Positions 1-9,810 are shown, counted from the stretch's first letter. The stretch: DNA of 64,000 nt from Sugiyamaella lignohabitans (GCF_001640025.1 NC_031671.1:310001-374000), one strand, 5' to 3'. Made by a program: numbers and translations. Notes: generated by a model from the letters alone, not told the origin.

Positions 1-3
1 ATA

Positions 4-904
4 ATGCCATCTCCTGTTTATATTGTCACTGGTGCTTCACGTGGAATTGGCCGTGCTGTAGTCAAGTCTCTTTTGACTTCAGCTGGTTCTCCTATTGTAA
101 TTGGAATTTCTCGCACTCAAGAAGCCCTTGAGCAACTGGCATCTGAGAACTCAAACTTCCGGTACGTACATCTTTTATTCACACCCAGAGTACTTTCTTT
201 ATCAACTAAATTAACATCATTTACAGCTATGTTGTAGGTGATACTACTGAAGAGTCAATTAATAAATCGGCTGTCGATTTAGCCATTTCAAAGTATGGCC
301 GTCTGGACGGAATTGTGCTCAATGCAGGTGTACTTGAGCCAGTAGCCAAGCTTGCTGATGCGTCTATCGACGACTGGAAGAATCTCTACTCGATCAATCT
401 CTTCTCAATTGTTTTGCTTCTCAAACTTTCCATTCCACATCTTCGTAACGGTGGCAGTGCCGTTTTCGTATCCTCTGGAGCAGCCACTGGCCACTATGCC
501 ACCTGGGGAGCATACGGAAGTTCAAAGGCAGCTCTGAACCACCTCGCTGCTACTCTGGCTGTCGAAGAGCCCGAGATTTTCAGTATTTCAGTTGCCCCTG
601 GCGTAGTCGACACTCAAATGCAGGTGAATATCCGTGAACAGCGTAAGTATCAAGTACTCGCATCCAACTATCGAGCTGACTCTACCCTCTACTTTCAATT
701 AAACTAACCTCTCTCGCAGATGGAAAAACCATGGTCGAAGAGAACCACAAAAAGTTCCGCGACCTCAAACAGTCTGGCCAACTCCTAGCACCCGAGGTGC
801 CTGGAACCATCATCGCCAATCTGGCCGCCAGAAAGGGCCCTAAAGAGCTAAGCGGCAAGTTCTTCCGCTATAACGACGACGCTCTCAAAGAATACCATAC
901 CTAA
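4..904 (+). CDS. Short-chain dehydrogenase/reductase (IRC24/YIR035C-like)
   Basis: Predicted cytosolic NADP-dependent oxidoreductase of the SDR family, closest in style to the small yeast benzil/sepiapterin-reductase-like enzymes (Irc24, YIR036C). I read three exons, 4-161, 227-642 and 720-904, giving 252 aa, the usual size for the family. Introns have donors GTACGT and GTAAGT and acceptors TTACAG and CTCGCAG, with a CTAAC branch site in intron 2. Visible motifs are the cofactor-binding TGASRGIG at residues 9-16, LNAG in the middle and the catalytic YGSSK (Tyr-x3-Lys). The ATG at 4 is accepted because the Rossmann strand starts right after it, as in homologues. Substrate cannot be told from sequence. 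A GC-rich palindromic repeat starts 37 bp after the stop. Confidence 0.88.
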
Positions 905-941
905 TTTAATACGACCCGAGCTATTTCTCTTTTTCAGGTGT

Positions 942-1110
942 GCCTCCGGCGGCTGGGGCTCTGCCCCAGACCCCGTGGCTCCTCTCGCTGCGCTCGAGTC
1001 GTTTTCGAGGACTTCCCATTCCGTAATTTCAAGCCCGTTCCCCCAACGCCCGACTCGAGCGAAGCGAGAGGAGCCACGGGGTCTGGGGCAGAGCCCCAGC
1101 CGCCGGAGGC
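942..1110. repeat. GC-rich palindromic element, copy A (two-armed)
   Basis: Inverted repeat of 169 bp. The left arm starts GCCTCCGGCGGCTGGGG and the right arm ends with its reverse complement, with about 60 bp paired on each side. The palindrome extends 4-5 bp further out (GTGT / ACAC). Both arms carry the inner module CTCTCGCTGCGCTCGAGTCG, so this copy is symmetric rather than having the usual asymmetric core. Each arm holds a small hairpin, CTGGGGC-TCT-GCCCCAG. It lies between convergent genes, 37 bp past the dehydrogenase stop codon. Confidence 0.95.
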
Positions 1111-1366
1111 ACACCCCCTGACTTGCCTTGATTGGGACATGCGTGCCTCGACAAGAGACCCTTTGTGTGCGGCGGGACCATTGCGTAATCATTAGTAGTG
1201 GTGCGAGAACCACAGAAAGTGAGAGGATTACTCCAGTCAAAGTCAGACCCACTGAACCAGGCAGTTGGGCTCAATGGACTCGGTGCGTCGGCCCCGTTTT
1301 TGACGAAACAAGGGTCGAGACGGTGTTTTGTATTAACAAACCTCTTAATTAGATATGTATATAATT
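1111..1366. other. Convergent intergenic region
   Basis: The 3' ends of the dehydrogenase and ESS1 face each other here. Apart from the repeat copy at 942-1110 I see nothing recognisable. Short open frames across this stretch come from the lack of stop codons in the repeat arms. Confidence 0.6.
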
Positions 1367-2233
1367 TTAACCAGTTCTCTCAATGAGGTGGAGACCGGAC
1401 GAGGTCTCGACGACTCTGCTGAGCTCACCGGGTTTGAGGGCAAAAGCAGCGTCTTCAAACTCCTTTTGCATCTCGCCACGTCCAAAGTATCCTAGATCAC
1501 CGCCGCGGCGAGCACTGCTACAGTCGCTCTCGGAAACAGCCAACTCGCTCAGAGTAGCGGCTCCGGATCTGATACGGGCCTCATGAGCAAGAATAATCGA
1601 TAGAGCCTCTTCTTTAGTACGCGAGATGTTGGCCTCTTTCCAGGAAGAGGGTCTTCTGCTGTCTTTGTGTTTGACTAATAGATGGCTAGCACGGATCTTC
1701 TCCGAGTCTCCAGATGCACCTTGGGCAGCAGCGGCGCCACTGGCATTTTGTGAGTAGTTCTTGGCCATGAATTCTTTTAACTTCTCGGGATCACTGCCAG
1801 CAGGGGGTTCCCAAGACGAGGTGCCGGTCTCGGGGTTATAGTAATAAGGAAGGTTTCGAGACTTAGAATGTTTCACTTCCCATCCTACAACAAGTCCTGA
1901 TTCGGGGTTGGTTTCAGTCTGGCCATTGTGTTAGTAACTAGCTATCCAAACCATTCAATATATTTAATCCAAACCAATCTATCATTTCAAAACATCCATC
2001 CATCGTTCATATATCTTGGTACGCTGAGGGGAAGGGAGCGGACTATTGGGTAATACGGAATTTGAGGGGCTAGTGGGTCCGACATGTCCCTCGAACATCA
2101 ACGCCGAGTTGCCCAGCTCTTGCCAAGACCCATGATTTTAGTACCATTATTCATGTTCCCGGTATTTCCACTACTCCGTCTACCAATGCTCAACGTAGTT
2201 GATGTGCAATGGCGGTGTCTGTTTACTAACCAT
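1367..2233 (-). CDS. ESS1: Peptidyl-prolyl cis-trans isomerase ESS1/Pin1
   Basis: Nuclear parvulin-type prolyl isomerase that acts on phospho-Ser/Thr-Pro, chiefly in the RNA polymerase II C-terminal domain. An N-terminal WW domain (GWEVKHSKSRNLPYYYNPET through WEPP) is followed by the parvulin domain with ASHLLVKHKDSRRP, SDCSSARRGGDLG, FGRGEMQ and a final HLIERTG. The main exon is 1367-1918. The frame continues upstream of the first in-frame Met to a clean acceptor preceded by TACTAAC (branch) and CAG. The best-fitting first exon is the ATG at 2231-2233 alone, followed at once by donor GTTAGT, which joins in phase 0 to give 184 aa. That tiny first exon is inferred; the WW and catalytic parts are certain. 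A TATATAAA at 2313-2320 lies just upstream. Confidence 0.9.
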
Positions 2234-2687
2234 TTTGCTTTTTCTCGTCAATGACACTGCGAGTTTCTGTAATGTAGTACAATATGTGATGTTTAAATCG
2301 GAGTGGTTGCGGTATATAAATAAGAATCTGTAGGGTCGTCGGGTCGCTCTACTACCACTCCCATACTACAACTACCCATCCATCCCCCATCGGCCTAACC
2401 CTTGTACGGCTGATTCTCAGCACACTGCGTCATAGCATCAGCTCGGGTGACTGTAAGCCTCATATGGCCCTAGCTCGGTCTTCACAAACGGCCTGCTCGA
2501 ACCACAACTGCTCAATTCTTTTCCAACCGAGCCAGATCCGCCATTTCCTCGGCAGAACAGCTCCACCTGCCCGAAATGCTCCTCTCGCAGTAGCCTCAAC
2601 TGACGCAGCGGCAGACCACAACCCCTGTTCCTGCGTCAGCATGCGTCTCGACTGTTCTTCGTGACCACTGCTAGGTGGGTGGGGGTC
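2234..2687. other. ESS1 upstream region
   Basis: Promoter side of ESS1, including TATATAAA at 2313-2320. A 66-codon open frame at 2464-2664 has an ATG but no recognisable protein character, and it ends just before the next palindromic repeat; I do not call it a gene. Confidence 0.5.
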
Positions 2688-2825
2688 TGCCTCCGGCGGC
2701 TGGGGCTGCGCCCCAGACCCCACTGCTCCTCTCGCTGCGCTCGAGTCGTTTCGCCGACGGTCCCAGCAGTCTCCTGCGAAGCAGGAGCCGGGGGGTCTGG
2801 GGCGCAGCCCCAGCCGCCGGAGGCA
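2688..2825. repeat. GC-rich palindromic element, copy B (two-armed, reversed core)
   Basis: Element of 136-138 bp starting GCCTCCGGCGG and ending CCGCCGGAGGC. The core reads TCGTTTCGCCGACGG then CCCAGCAGTCTCCTGCG, which is the reverse complement of the core in copies J, K and L, so this copy lies in the other orientation. Both arms carry the same hairpin loop (CTGGGGC-TGC-GCCCCAG). The palindrome extends about 8 bp beyond the ends (GGGGGTCT / AGACCCCC). It lies upstream of the 5S rRNA gene. Confidence 0.95.
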
Positions 2826-2999
2826 GACCCCCCACCGGCACAAGTCCGTGACCCTTAGAATATTACAGTGTTTATAGAACCCGGAAAAAGAGCGTATTCG
2901 AGGGTGTGAGGGGGGGTGGTGCATTCCCCCTGGATTTACCCAACTAGGCAGGCAGCGAGCGAACTCCCAGCTACTGACCAGAGAGGAGCTGGTACGTGC

Positions 3000-3119
3000 A
3001 AGTTCGGCCATATCCAGAGTAGAACAAGATTTCCCGTCCGATCAATCATATTTAAGCCTCTGAGAGCCTTGATCAGTAATGCCGTGGGAGACCAGGCGTG
3101 AACAGAAGGTGCTGAACTT
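3000..3119 (+). rRNA. 5S ribosomal RNA, dispersed single copy
   Basis: 120 nt, the normal 5S length. Conserved blocks occur in order and at the right spacing: CGGCCATA near the 5' end, TCCCGTCCGATC, TTTAAGC, GAGAGCC, CAGTAATG, GTGGGAGACC and GGTGCTG. The terminal helix closes (AAGTTCGGC pairs with GCTGAACTT, with one G-U). The gene is followed directly by a T5 run at 3118-3122, a polymerase III terminator. There is no 18S or 28S nearby, so this is a 5S gene outside the rDNA array, as is usual in Yarrowia, Schizosaccharomyces and filamentous ascomycetes. No damage is visible, so I take it as functional. Confidence 0.93.
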
Positions 3120-3835
3120 TTTGCTGGCGCGACGGTGTCTATGCACGGGGTCACCCATTTATTGTCAAGAGAAGTGCTGCTGTTTTAGCAGTTGTCTGTC
3201 TGTCAGCCGTGGTTATTTTATTGTTTATTATTTATTATTACAGAAAACTCGATCACGGGATGATGCTGGGATATTATCAGGGGGCTGCAAATCACGCAGA
3301 TGGCTGCTTCAGCCTGCATAGTCAGCCAGCAGTGAGGTAGAGACGGGCTATAGCTGATTTTTTTTGTGGGTAATAGGAATGGTAGAACTCTGATATGATT
3401 TCGATTATAGCAACTTTCCATATTCTAACAAAGGAGACCCTGCAGTGAACCAGTTTGCAACTTACAACCCGTCCAAAGTGGTTTCTCGCCAGCGGACTCG
3501 CCATCCGGCCATATCCCGAGCAAGCCGACCAGGTGCGTCTGAAGCCCGTTAACCCTGCTAAGCCGCTATAGCCATGCACCTGTTGGCCTAAAAAGCTTAG
3601 CTGCGTTAGCGCAACCGTCCGGCCCCTGCAGGAAATTGAACTATACGAGCAACAATGGTCTCGTATATTCACAGCCGTGGATAATTTATTGACATCTGCA
3701 AGAGCCTATCGCTCACATGCTGACTGGGCTGATCCTATGTTGCTTCCTTATATAAATGTAGACTTTTAGACCTGGTTTTTTAGATTGGTACTTGTTAGAT
3801 TATTTAGATTTTAGATTTTTCTCAAGAATTTCCAA
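3120..3835. other. Intergenic region with possible decayed 5S-like sequence
   Basis: No protein gene. At about 3502-3600 a stretch on the plus strand resembles a degenerate 5S gene: CCGGCCATATC, then about 20 nt later GTCTGA in place of GTCCGA, GTTAACC, and CTGCTAAGCC. A second 5S-3'-like fragment (GGAGACC followed by GTGAAC) sits at 3433-3450. The match is by eye only. The right end is the promoter of the next gene. Confidence 0.3.
3749..3756 (+). promoter_or_regulatory. TATA box of the UPF0590 gene
   Basis: TATATAAA about 80 bp upstream of the ATG at 3836, a normal yeast TATA position. Confidence 0.5.
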
Positions 3836-4834
3836 ATGGCTCCTCATTTATTGGTTTATGCTGGAACCTCGTATGACAAAGATCAGCTAGTCAAGGTCCC
3901 TGTGAACAAGGGTGACGATGCTTCATATATAGAACTCGATTGTCCTCATGCTGTAGATGGCGTGGTCCGGTTGGCCATCCGAATCAAGAACTTTAAAGAT
4001 GTCAGAAGCTCGAAACACGATCCGCCCGAACAGGAAGAAATTGAAGAGGCTGTTGTGGTTGAAGAAGGGTCGGAAACTGACCCGAAGGCTTCTGTTAAGG
4101 ACATGTCTAGATCGTCCAGTACATCCAGTAATGCCAGTAACTCCAGTAGAACGAGTACCAGTTCGCGATTGAAAAACTATTTGAAAAAGAAGAAATCCAG
4201 ATCACCCTCACCTTCACCAGCTGATTCTCCATATTTTGAACAAGAGAACCATAAACAAGATCAGCTGTCTATCCAGTTCTCAATACGGTTCGCCGACCCA
4301 GTGGCAGGTGATAATTTATTATTTGGAAACGACTTTGATGAGCCAATTAGAGATATCCTACCATACGGATTCTCGCTTGGATATAAAATGTTCCAATGGT
4401 ACATTGATCCCAGTGTGGAAGGTGACCCTATGGCCGACAAACCCTATTTATATGGAAGAGCTCTGACCTCGATTAATGCAATTCACGAAAACGATTCTCC
4501 TGACATCAAATGGGATGGCTATGTCAATGGCGACAAATTTCTAAACCCCGGTTCTGCTCCTGAAAAAGTCAAGCAAATGAGTTCATCCGAACGCATGACC
4601 TATTTCCGTGATAAGTCTCATCGACAGTCTTTCGACTTTGTGGCCAATAATCTCTATACATTCGACTTCTTCACTCCATATCTTACACTGGGCGATTCAT
4701 TTGGTGTCCAACTGCCAGGGTTCAAATTCGATGTTGGAAAATATTGCGGAGGCCAGCCTCTTCGCTACGTCCTCAAGAACCTTCTTGACGACTCTATTTA
4801 TTTAGTTGTGGTGTTTTCTTTAGTTAACGAGTAA
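3836..4834 (+). CDS. UPF0590 / DUF1769 family protein
   Basis: 332 aa without introns. It resembles the fungal UPF0590 (DUF1769) proteins, whose function is not established. The hallmark segment is in the middle: LLFGNDFDEPIRDILPYG, then WYIDP, VEGDP and KPYLYGRALTS, followed by a C-terminal beta-rich region ending LLDDSIYLVVVFSLVN. Between residues about 65 and 140 lies an insert of low complexity: an acidic stretch, a Ser/Thr run and a lysine cluster (LKKKKSRSPSPSP). No signal peptide or membrane segment is visible. A half copy of the palindromic repeat begins 35 bp after the stop. Confidence 0.78.
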   Translation: MAPHLLVYAGTSYDKDQLVKVPVNKGDDASYIELDCPHAVDGVVRLAIRIKNFKDVRSSKHDPPEQEEIEEAVVVEEGSETDPKASVKDMSRSSSTSSNASNSSRTSTSSRLKNYLKKKKSRSPSPSPADSPYFEQENHKQDQLSIQFSIRFADPVAGDNLLFGNDFDEPIRDILPYGFSLGYKMFQWYIDPSVEGDPMADKPYLYGRALTSINAIHENDSPDIKWDGYVNGDKFLNPGSAPEKVKQMSSSERMTYFRDKSHRQSFDFVANNLYTFDFFTPYLTLGDSFGVQLPGFKFDVGKYCGGQPLRYVLKNLLDDSIYLVVVFSLVNE

Positions 4835-4869
4835 TATCAGTGATTGATTTTTTGCGCTCTTGTCTTTTT

Positions 4870-4930
4870 GCCTCCGGCGGCTGGGGCTACGCCCCAGACC
4901 CCATTTGCTCCTCTCGCTTCGCTCGAGTCG
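4870..4930. repeat. GC-rich palindromic element, half copy C
   Basis: Single left arm of 61 bp, from GCCTCCGGCGG to CTCGAGTCG, with hairpin CTGGGGC-TAC-GCCCCAG. There is no matching right arm nearby. It stops at the same internal point as half copies E and F. It begins 35 bp after the UPF0590 stop and lies in the short region before the Atg28-like gene. Confidence 0.9.
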
Positions 4931-5074
4931 AATGTTACGGTTAGCGTCACCCCTGAGATGCAGTCTGATAAGATAAGAAGTGGTCTAGGGTAAATTTGGG
5001 TGTACCCCCACTTCACCAACTGCTCTTCTGTAGATATTTAAATTATTTAGAGGTGGTTGACCCGGGACTTGGTT

Positions 5075-6349
5075 ATGAATATTGAATATTTACATTTGGA
5101 ATCTGAGGCCCATATCCACAAGCTCCAGTCCCTACTGGATACCCAGTCTGACGGACTCTCGACTAGAAATGGTCGTTTGCTTGCCTTGTCGCGGAAGGGC
5201 ATCACTTCGCAGATGCGGGAGCTGGGCGACATCAAAGTTGATATGGCAAACTATTATCAGGACAGGATCAAGTCACATGAAGAATGGCTCAAAGAAAAGC
5301 GAGTAGTGAGAGAAAAGTCTGATGGCTTGAAAGAAAAAATTATAGATATCGAGAGCAATAGTGCTGAAGCTCGCGAAATCGTCCAGCTACAATCGGAGAT
5401 GTTCGAAGTTCGGGTAGGTCCAGTATTGGCGGTTCTACTATATGTTCTTCTGCCCTTATTTTAGCAACTTTGATTTGAAATTCGAGTTGTTTTGTGGTCT
5501 CTGGTACTGTCTAGAGACGTCTTCTATCGTTTAAAATATTAACTAGCGTTACAGAGAGAAATATCACAGTTGAAGGCAAAGCTAGAAGAGCTTAAATCCA
5601 GAAAAAAGAAGTTATCTGATAATATTGCTCTATGTCAGTCCACATTAGAAAGCAAGAGCTCTTCTTATGTACATGAATTGGATTGTGTGAGACAAGATTT
5701 ACCTTCCGACACTGAAATGGAAATCAGAGAACGCGAAGTCGAAGCTTTGAAGGATCGCGAGTCGGCTGCCAGAAAAGAAGCTACTGCATTGAGTGATGGT
5801 GTGGTCGTTTGGAAAGATACCTGTGAGACTGTAAGTGATCTTGAACGTCGACTTTCCCTTCTTCCGAAACAAGATCGATCTGATGTGAAGAAAATCTCGA
5901 CAATGTTGAATGAGACCCTCGCACGGTTAACTCGGAATTTAGACGTTTCTGAAGATAACAAATGGTCTCTTCTATCTGTCGCTATCAGTCAGGAAGTAGA
6001 AGCTTTGAAGCAAGGGATCGAACTCGTCGAAAGTATGAGTGCTCCACCTAGTTCAACCTCTTCATCTAAAGTCAATTCACCCCCCACTGCTGTAAGTAGG
6101 ATTTTACCAAAAATTTCTCATCAAGTGCCAAACACAGCATTGTCATCATTAGAAGAACCTTCCAAATCGCATATTATAGTTCCTACCCCGAAAACTTCTC
6201 CATCTCCCTCGTTCACCAATGCTGTTACTGGTCTCAACATCAACAACGTCAGTGCGGAGCCTATATCTAGTTCTCCAACCCAGTCATCAACCAATGCATT
6301 CAACTCTGTTGCCCAACTTTTGGGAAATTACGAAACCAAAACTGATTGA
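5075..6349 (+). CDS. Coiled-coil protein resembling Atg28
   Basis: Two exons, 5075-5413 and 5555-6349, give 377 aa (donor GTAGGT, acceptor TTACAG, phase 0). The frame is open back to 5051, so a short upstream exon cannot be excluded; ATG 5075 is the first Met. The layout matches my recollection of fungal Atg28, a pexophagy protein of Pichia and filamentous fungi: LQSLLDTQSDGL, then KGITSQMRELGDIK, a long coiled coil with EEWLKEKR, KLEELKSRKKKLSDNI and a closing LESKSSSYVHELD. The C-terminal 120 residues are Ser/Thr/Pro-rich and end FNSVAQLLGNYE. The family call rests on pattern resemblance; a generic coiled-coil protein remains possible. Confidence 0.6.
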
Positions 6350-6645
6350 CTCTATAGTTACATCATGCTTTCAACTTGAAAGTCTCAAGCTGTTGGTTCG
6401 TTCATCTAGTGCCTTCGCACTTACATCTCGAGCTGCTTTCACACTCTTGTCTTGTTTAGAGTGTAACTCATCATATACCATACCAGGATTTCGTGTCAAC
6501 ATCTACAAGGGTCACATCATTAAATCATATCGAATAATCGCCTTGCAATTGCATAATAAAAAATGTATTATTGATCCGCTCTGGATCGTATAAATAAGTC
6601 ATAAATAATAAATACATATCATTAGAGGTGTCATTGTCATTATCA

Positions 6646-9600
6646 TTATCTCTTGGTTGACATAGCAGATAGAAGAGGTGGAAATCCAAAAGCCTTTGCA
6701 CGGTTGTCCATAGTCTTGAACTTTTTCGCTGGCTGGAGCACAGAGCTGGGTCTGGAAGCAGGTTTACCAAAATAAGTGGGTGGTTTGGGAGAAACTGTGA
6801 CAGAAATAGTTTCCAACGATGGCTTCCTCTTGAGCGATTGTGGTGGCTGCGATAACTGCTGAACATCTGAAAAATTGTCGGCTCGCATTGAAAGTGCACC
6901 AGCAATCGCAGCCACAGGATCGGGAGCTGACATGTTGGGCAGAGGAGGTACATTGGTCAACACTCTTGGTACCGAAGGTTGAGTACTCTGTGACGGTTGT
7001 TGGAAGCCACCAGTATTGCGGCCTCTGGATTTCATTGCCCGTCTTACCAAAGTTGTCAGACCACGATCGGGGTATTTTGATGGAAACTGTGGCTGTGCAG
7101 TGGGAGGCCGAGATTGAACTGCCCTGGGTTGTGATTCTGTCTTGCGAATCTTAAACGTCGACATGATACCGCCGCCTGCTATTGGCTTATTAACATTTGC
7201 ATGGGGTTGGAATGTATAATTGGTAGCTGTGGAAGTATTATTGCTAACATTATTGCTTTCTTCGTTTCCAAACAAATCACCCATCAAAGTTTTCAGTAAT
7301 TGAGGATCTTTAACCAATGAATCAACTGTTTGCGCTAAACCCTCATTAAGTCCCTCAGTTTTGCCCAAGATCTCTAATGCAGCACGTAAACTTTCAGCTG
7401 ATGACGAGTTACCATTAGCATTGTTGTTGCTATTGATATTAACAAACCCATTAGAGTTCTCATCATCCCTTTGAAAGTCAGGATCAAGTTGCATTTCACG
7501 CAGCATTCGCTTCTCTCGACGTTTCTGGAACTCCTTGTCAAACCAACTCTTCTTCTCAGGACTGTCTTCAGGACCAAACATATTAGTAGCTCTACGATGC
7601 AATCGTGCTCTCAGATCGTTGTCCTTGTTTCGAATATTATTGTTACTTCTCCACCTCTTTTTACGCTCTCGGTTATCCATTCGGATTCGTTCTTTATCCT
7701 CTGGTGTAAGAACAGCATTGGCACGATATCTACGAGGCTTGTACTTTCGTGTAGTCCTAAACTGGTCAAGGGACGAAAATATTGGAGTATTGCCTGCCGT
7801 TGTACTGTCACTAGTCAAGTTATTCTCAGTTGTTGTACCACTTGCCCCTTCTTCCTGAATACTCTTGCTAAGTGCTTGAAGGGCTTGTTGTACAGCTTCC
7901 ATAGCATCCTCGTTAAGACTCAGGTCTTGGCCCTCCGAGGTAGCTTCTTCATCACCGATCATTTGTTTGGCAAGAAGAAGGGCTGCCAACATTGAGTCTG
8001 CAGGTACTTCAGCCCCATCTCCTGATTCGATCTGGTCTGAAGACTGCTCTTCTTGGCTGGGCAAAGTTTCTGAAGAAAATTGCAGCAGAGGATCGATATC
8101 AGCATCCTGCTGAGGTTGGATTGTCTGTCGCGGCTGCTCCTGATGCTGTCGCTGTTGTTGTTGTTGGTGTTGTTGACGTCTAACCGACCACGACTGCAAG
8201 TAACCTCTGCGATTTAACATTGGATCAATCCTTTTTGCCAGTTTCTCTCTTGATTTCTCAATATTGGACCTGGAAATGGCCAAAGTTTCTGCAATAGATA
8301 AATTTGATCGTGGAGGTTCTTCCTGTTGTGGAGGGTCATTCATTCCAGACAAAATTGATGATAGCGTAGACTCCAAATCAGAACCACTGAGCAACTCCGC
8401 CATTGCCTGAACATCGACACCTTCTACAGAGTGTTGTTCATCTCCAGTTTGACCCTGGATATGTCCAGCAGACTCTTCACGCAAAGCTGACGACAACTGT
8501 TCCATAAGAGCTTTTTGGGCAGCAAGTTCGGTTTCCTCAGCACTCGCATTACCTGATTCACCATCAATATCACCAGCACCCTGTTGAAGAGCCTTAGCCA
8601 GAGCTTCTGCAACCGATGCAGCAGCAGCATCTGCATCAAACTCAGGTTCTCCGTCTTCATTTGCTTCAGTTTGAGAAGCTTGTTGAGGATGTGACTCGGT
8701 GTCAGCTGATACCTGCTGAGACACATCATTTGCTAAAATACGCTGCAGTTCCTGTTGAATGTGCAATACATCTGGCTCCTGATTATGGTTTGCCCCCTCT
8801 CCACTAAGAGAAGATACCAAAGCTTCGGTTATGGCAGCAGTATCATGTTGGTTTGTGTCTTCGTGTACAGGGAGAATTTCTTGAGAAACACTCGCCACAG
8901 CTGCTGCAATTTGGTCCTGTAGGGAAGTCTCTGTTACAGAGCCATCAGTATCATCAGCTCGGGTCCCAACACCAGCAAGGGCATTAGCAATAGCACTGGC
9001 CAATGCCGCTTGATCGGGCTCACCAGATGGCCGAGACGCACCTGAATCCGAACTAAATGTATCGTGTTGAGTCTGTTCTTTGCTAGAGGGATGTTCTAGC
9101 ACTGTTGGTTCTTCATGTAGCGGTTTTGGGGCTTGAGGCACGTCATCCTGGTTATCTTGTCGTTCACGTTCAGGCTGGTCATCTAAGGCAGTCAAGGCAT
9201 TTTGAATCAGTGCATTTAATGACCCTTGGTCGACATCTGTATTCTGTTCGTCATTCTCTTTCGTATCAGGTTCCTGATCTGCGATCGCAATATGACTATC
9301 CTGAACAGTTTTCGAAGACTCTATGTCCTGAGTACTTCGCACATTTGTTTCTGGCTGTGACTCGGAATCTTGGCCAGAGAGTCCTTGGTCGTCTGCTAAA
9401 GCTTTTTGAACTTCTGCTAATGTCTGTTCTAAGAGCAGAGACTCCATATCAGCCGACGCCGAGGGTCTTGTGCTGTCCGACACGGGATCCACCTGTTGAG
9501 GCTCCTCAACCGGTTCAGTTTCTCTTTGTTCATCAGCAGTTGGATGCACCCCAGCTTCTAGATTAGACGACTCCGAATATAAGGCGTTTTCTATAAGTTT

Positions 9601-9810
9601 TCGGGCCGCTTCAGTCGCAGCATCTTCAGACTGTTCTTCGGATTCATGTTCGCCAGTTGAAAAGTTCGTGTTATTGTCGGCATTTTTATCCCCGTCCGCA
9701 TCCTGACCGAGGCCAGCTAGCAAAGCCTTTAACTGAGCCTCAATATCTACTGGAGCAGAAGAAGTATCCCCAGCACCAGCCGGTAACGGTGGGGGGTTTG
9801 AGTCGGACAT
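6646..9810 (-). CDS. SPP41: SPP41-like DUF3020 protein
   Basis: 1054 aa, one exon. Most of the protein is acidic, Gln/Ser/Asn-rich low-complexity sequence with repeated short ALxxALA helices (for example AALASAIANALAGVG). The diagnostic part is at residues about 690-790: RKKRWRSNNNIRNKDNDL, then RLHRRATNMFG and WFDKEFQKRREKRMLRE. This is the basic DUF3020 block of the Spp41 family. In S. cerevisiae Spp41 is a nuclear factor that affects expression of the splicing genes PRP3 and PRP4. Start ATG 9810 opens with a conserved-looking DIEAQLKALLAGL segment. Confident of the domain, less so of functional equivalence. Confidence 0.8.
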   Translation of the reverse strand: MSDSNPPPLPAGAGDTSSAPVDIEAQLKALLAGLGQDADGDKNADNNTNFSTGEHESEEQSEDAATEAARKLIENALYSESSNLEAGVHPTADEQRETEPVEEPQQVDPVSDSTRPSASADMESLLLEQTLAEVQKALADDQGLSGQDSESQPETNVRSTQDIESSKTVQDSHIAIADQEPDTKENDEQNTDVDQGSLNALIQNALTALDDQPERERQDNQDDVPQAPKPLHEEPTVLEHPSSKEQTQHDTFSSDSGASRPSGEPDQAALASAIANALAGVGTRADDTDGSVTETSLQDQIAAAVASVSQEILPVHEDTNQHDTAAITEALVSSLSGEGANHNQEPDVLHIQQELQRILANDVSQQVSADTESHPQQASQTEANEDGEPEFDADAAAASVAEALAKALQQGAGDIDGESGNASAEETELAAQKALMEQLSSALREESAGHIQGQTGDEQHSVEGVDVQAMAELLSGSDLESTLSSILSGMNDPPQQEEPPRSNLSIAETLAISRSNIEKSREKLAKRIDPMLNRRGYLQSWSVRRQQHQQQQQRQHQEQPRQTIQPQQDADIDPLLQFSSETLPSQEEQSSDQIESGDGAEVPADSMLAALLLAKQMIGDEEATSEGQDLSLNEDAMEAVQQALQALSKSIQEEGASGTTTENNLTSDSTTAGNTPIFSSLDQFRTTRKYKPRRYRANAVLTPEDKERIRMDNRERKKRWRSNNNIRNKDNDLRARLHRRATNMFGPEDSPEKKSWFDKEFQKRREKRMLREMQLDPDFQRDDENSNGFVNINSNNNANGNSSSAESLRAALEILGKTEGLNEGLAQTVDSLVKDPQLLKTLMGDLFGNEESNNVSNNTSTATNYTFQPHANVNKPIAGGGIMSTFKIRKTESQPRAVQSRPPTAQPQFPSKYPDRGLTTLVRRAMKSRGRNTGGFQQPSQSTQPSVPRVLTNVPPLPNMSAPDPVAAIAGALSMRADNFSDVQQLSQPPQSLKRKPSLETISVTVSPKPPTYFGKPASRPSSVLQPAKKFKTMDNRAKAFGFPPLLSAMSTKR

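Noticed and set aside
2464..2664. 66-codon ATG frame beside repeat copy B
   Set aside because: Composition resembles noise, ends at the repeat, and no domain is visible; it lies in the ESS1 promoter region.
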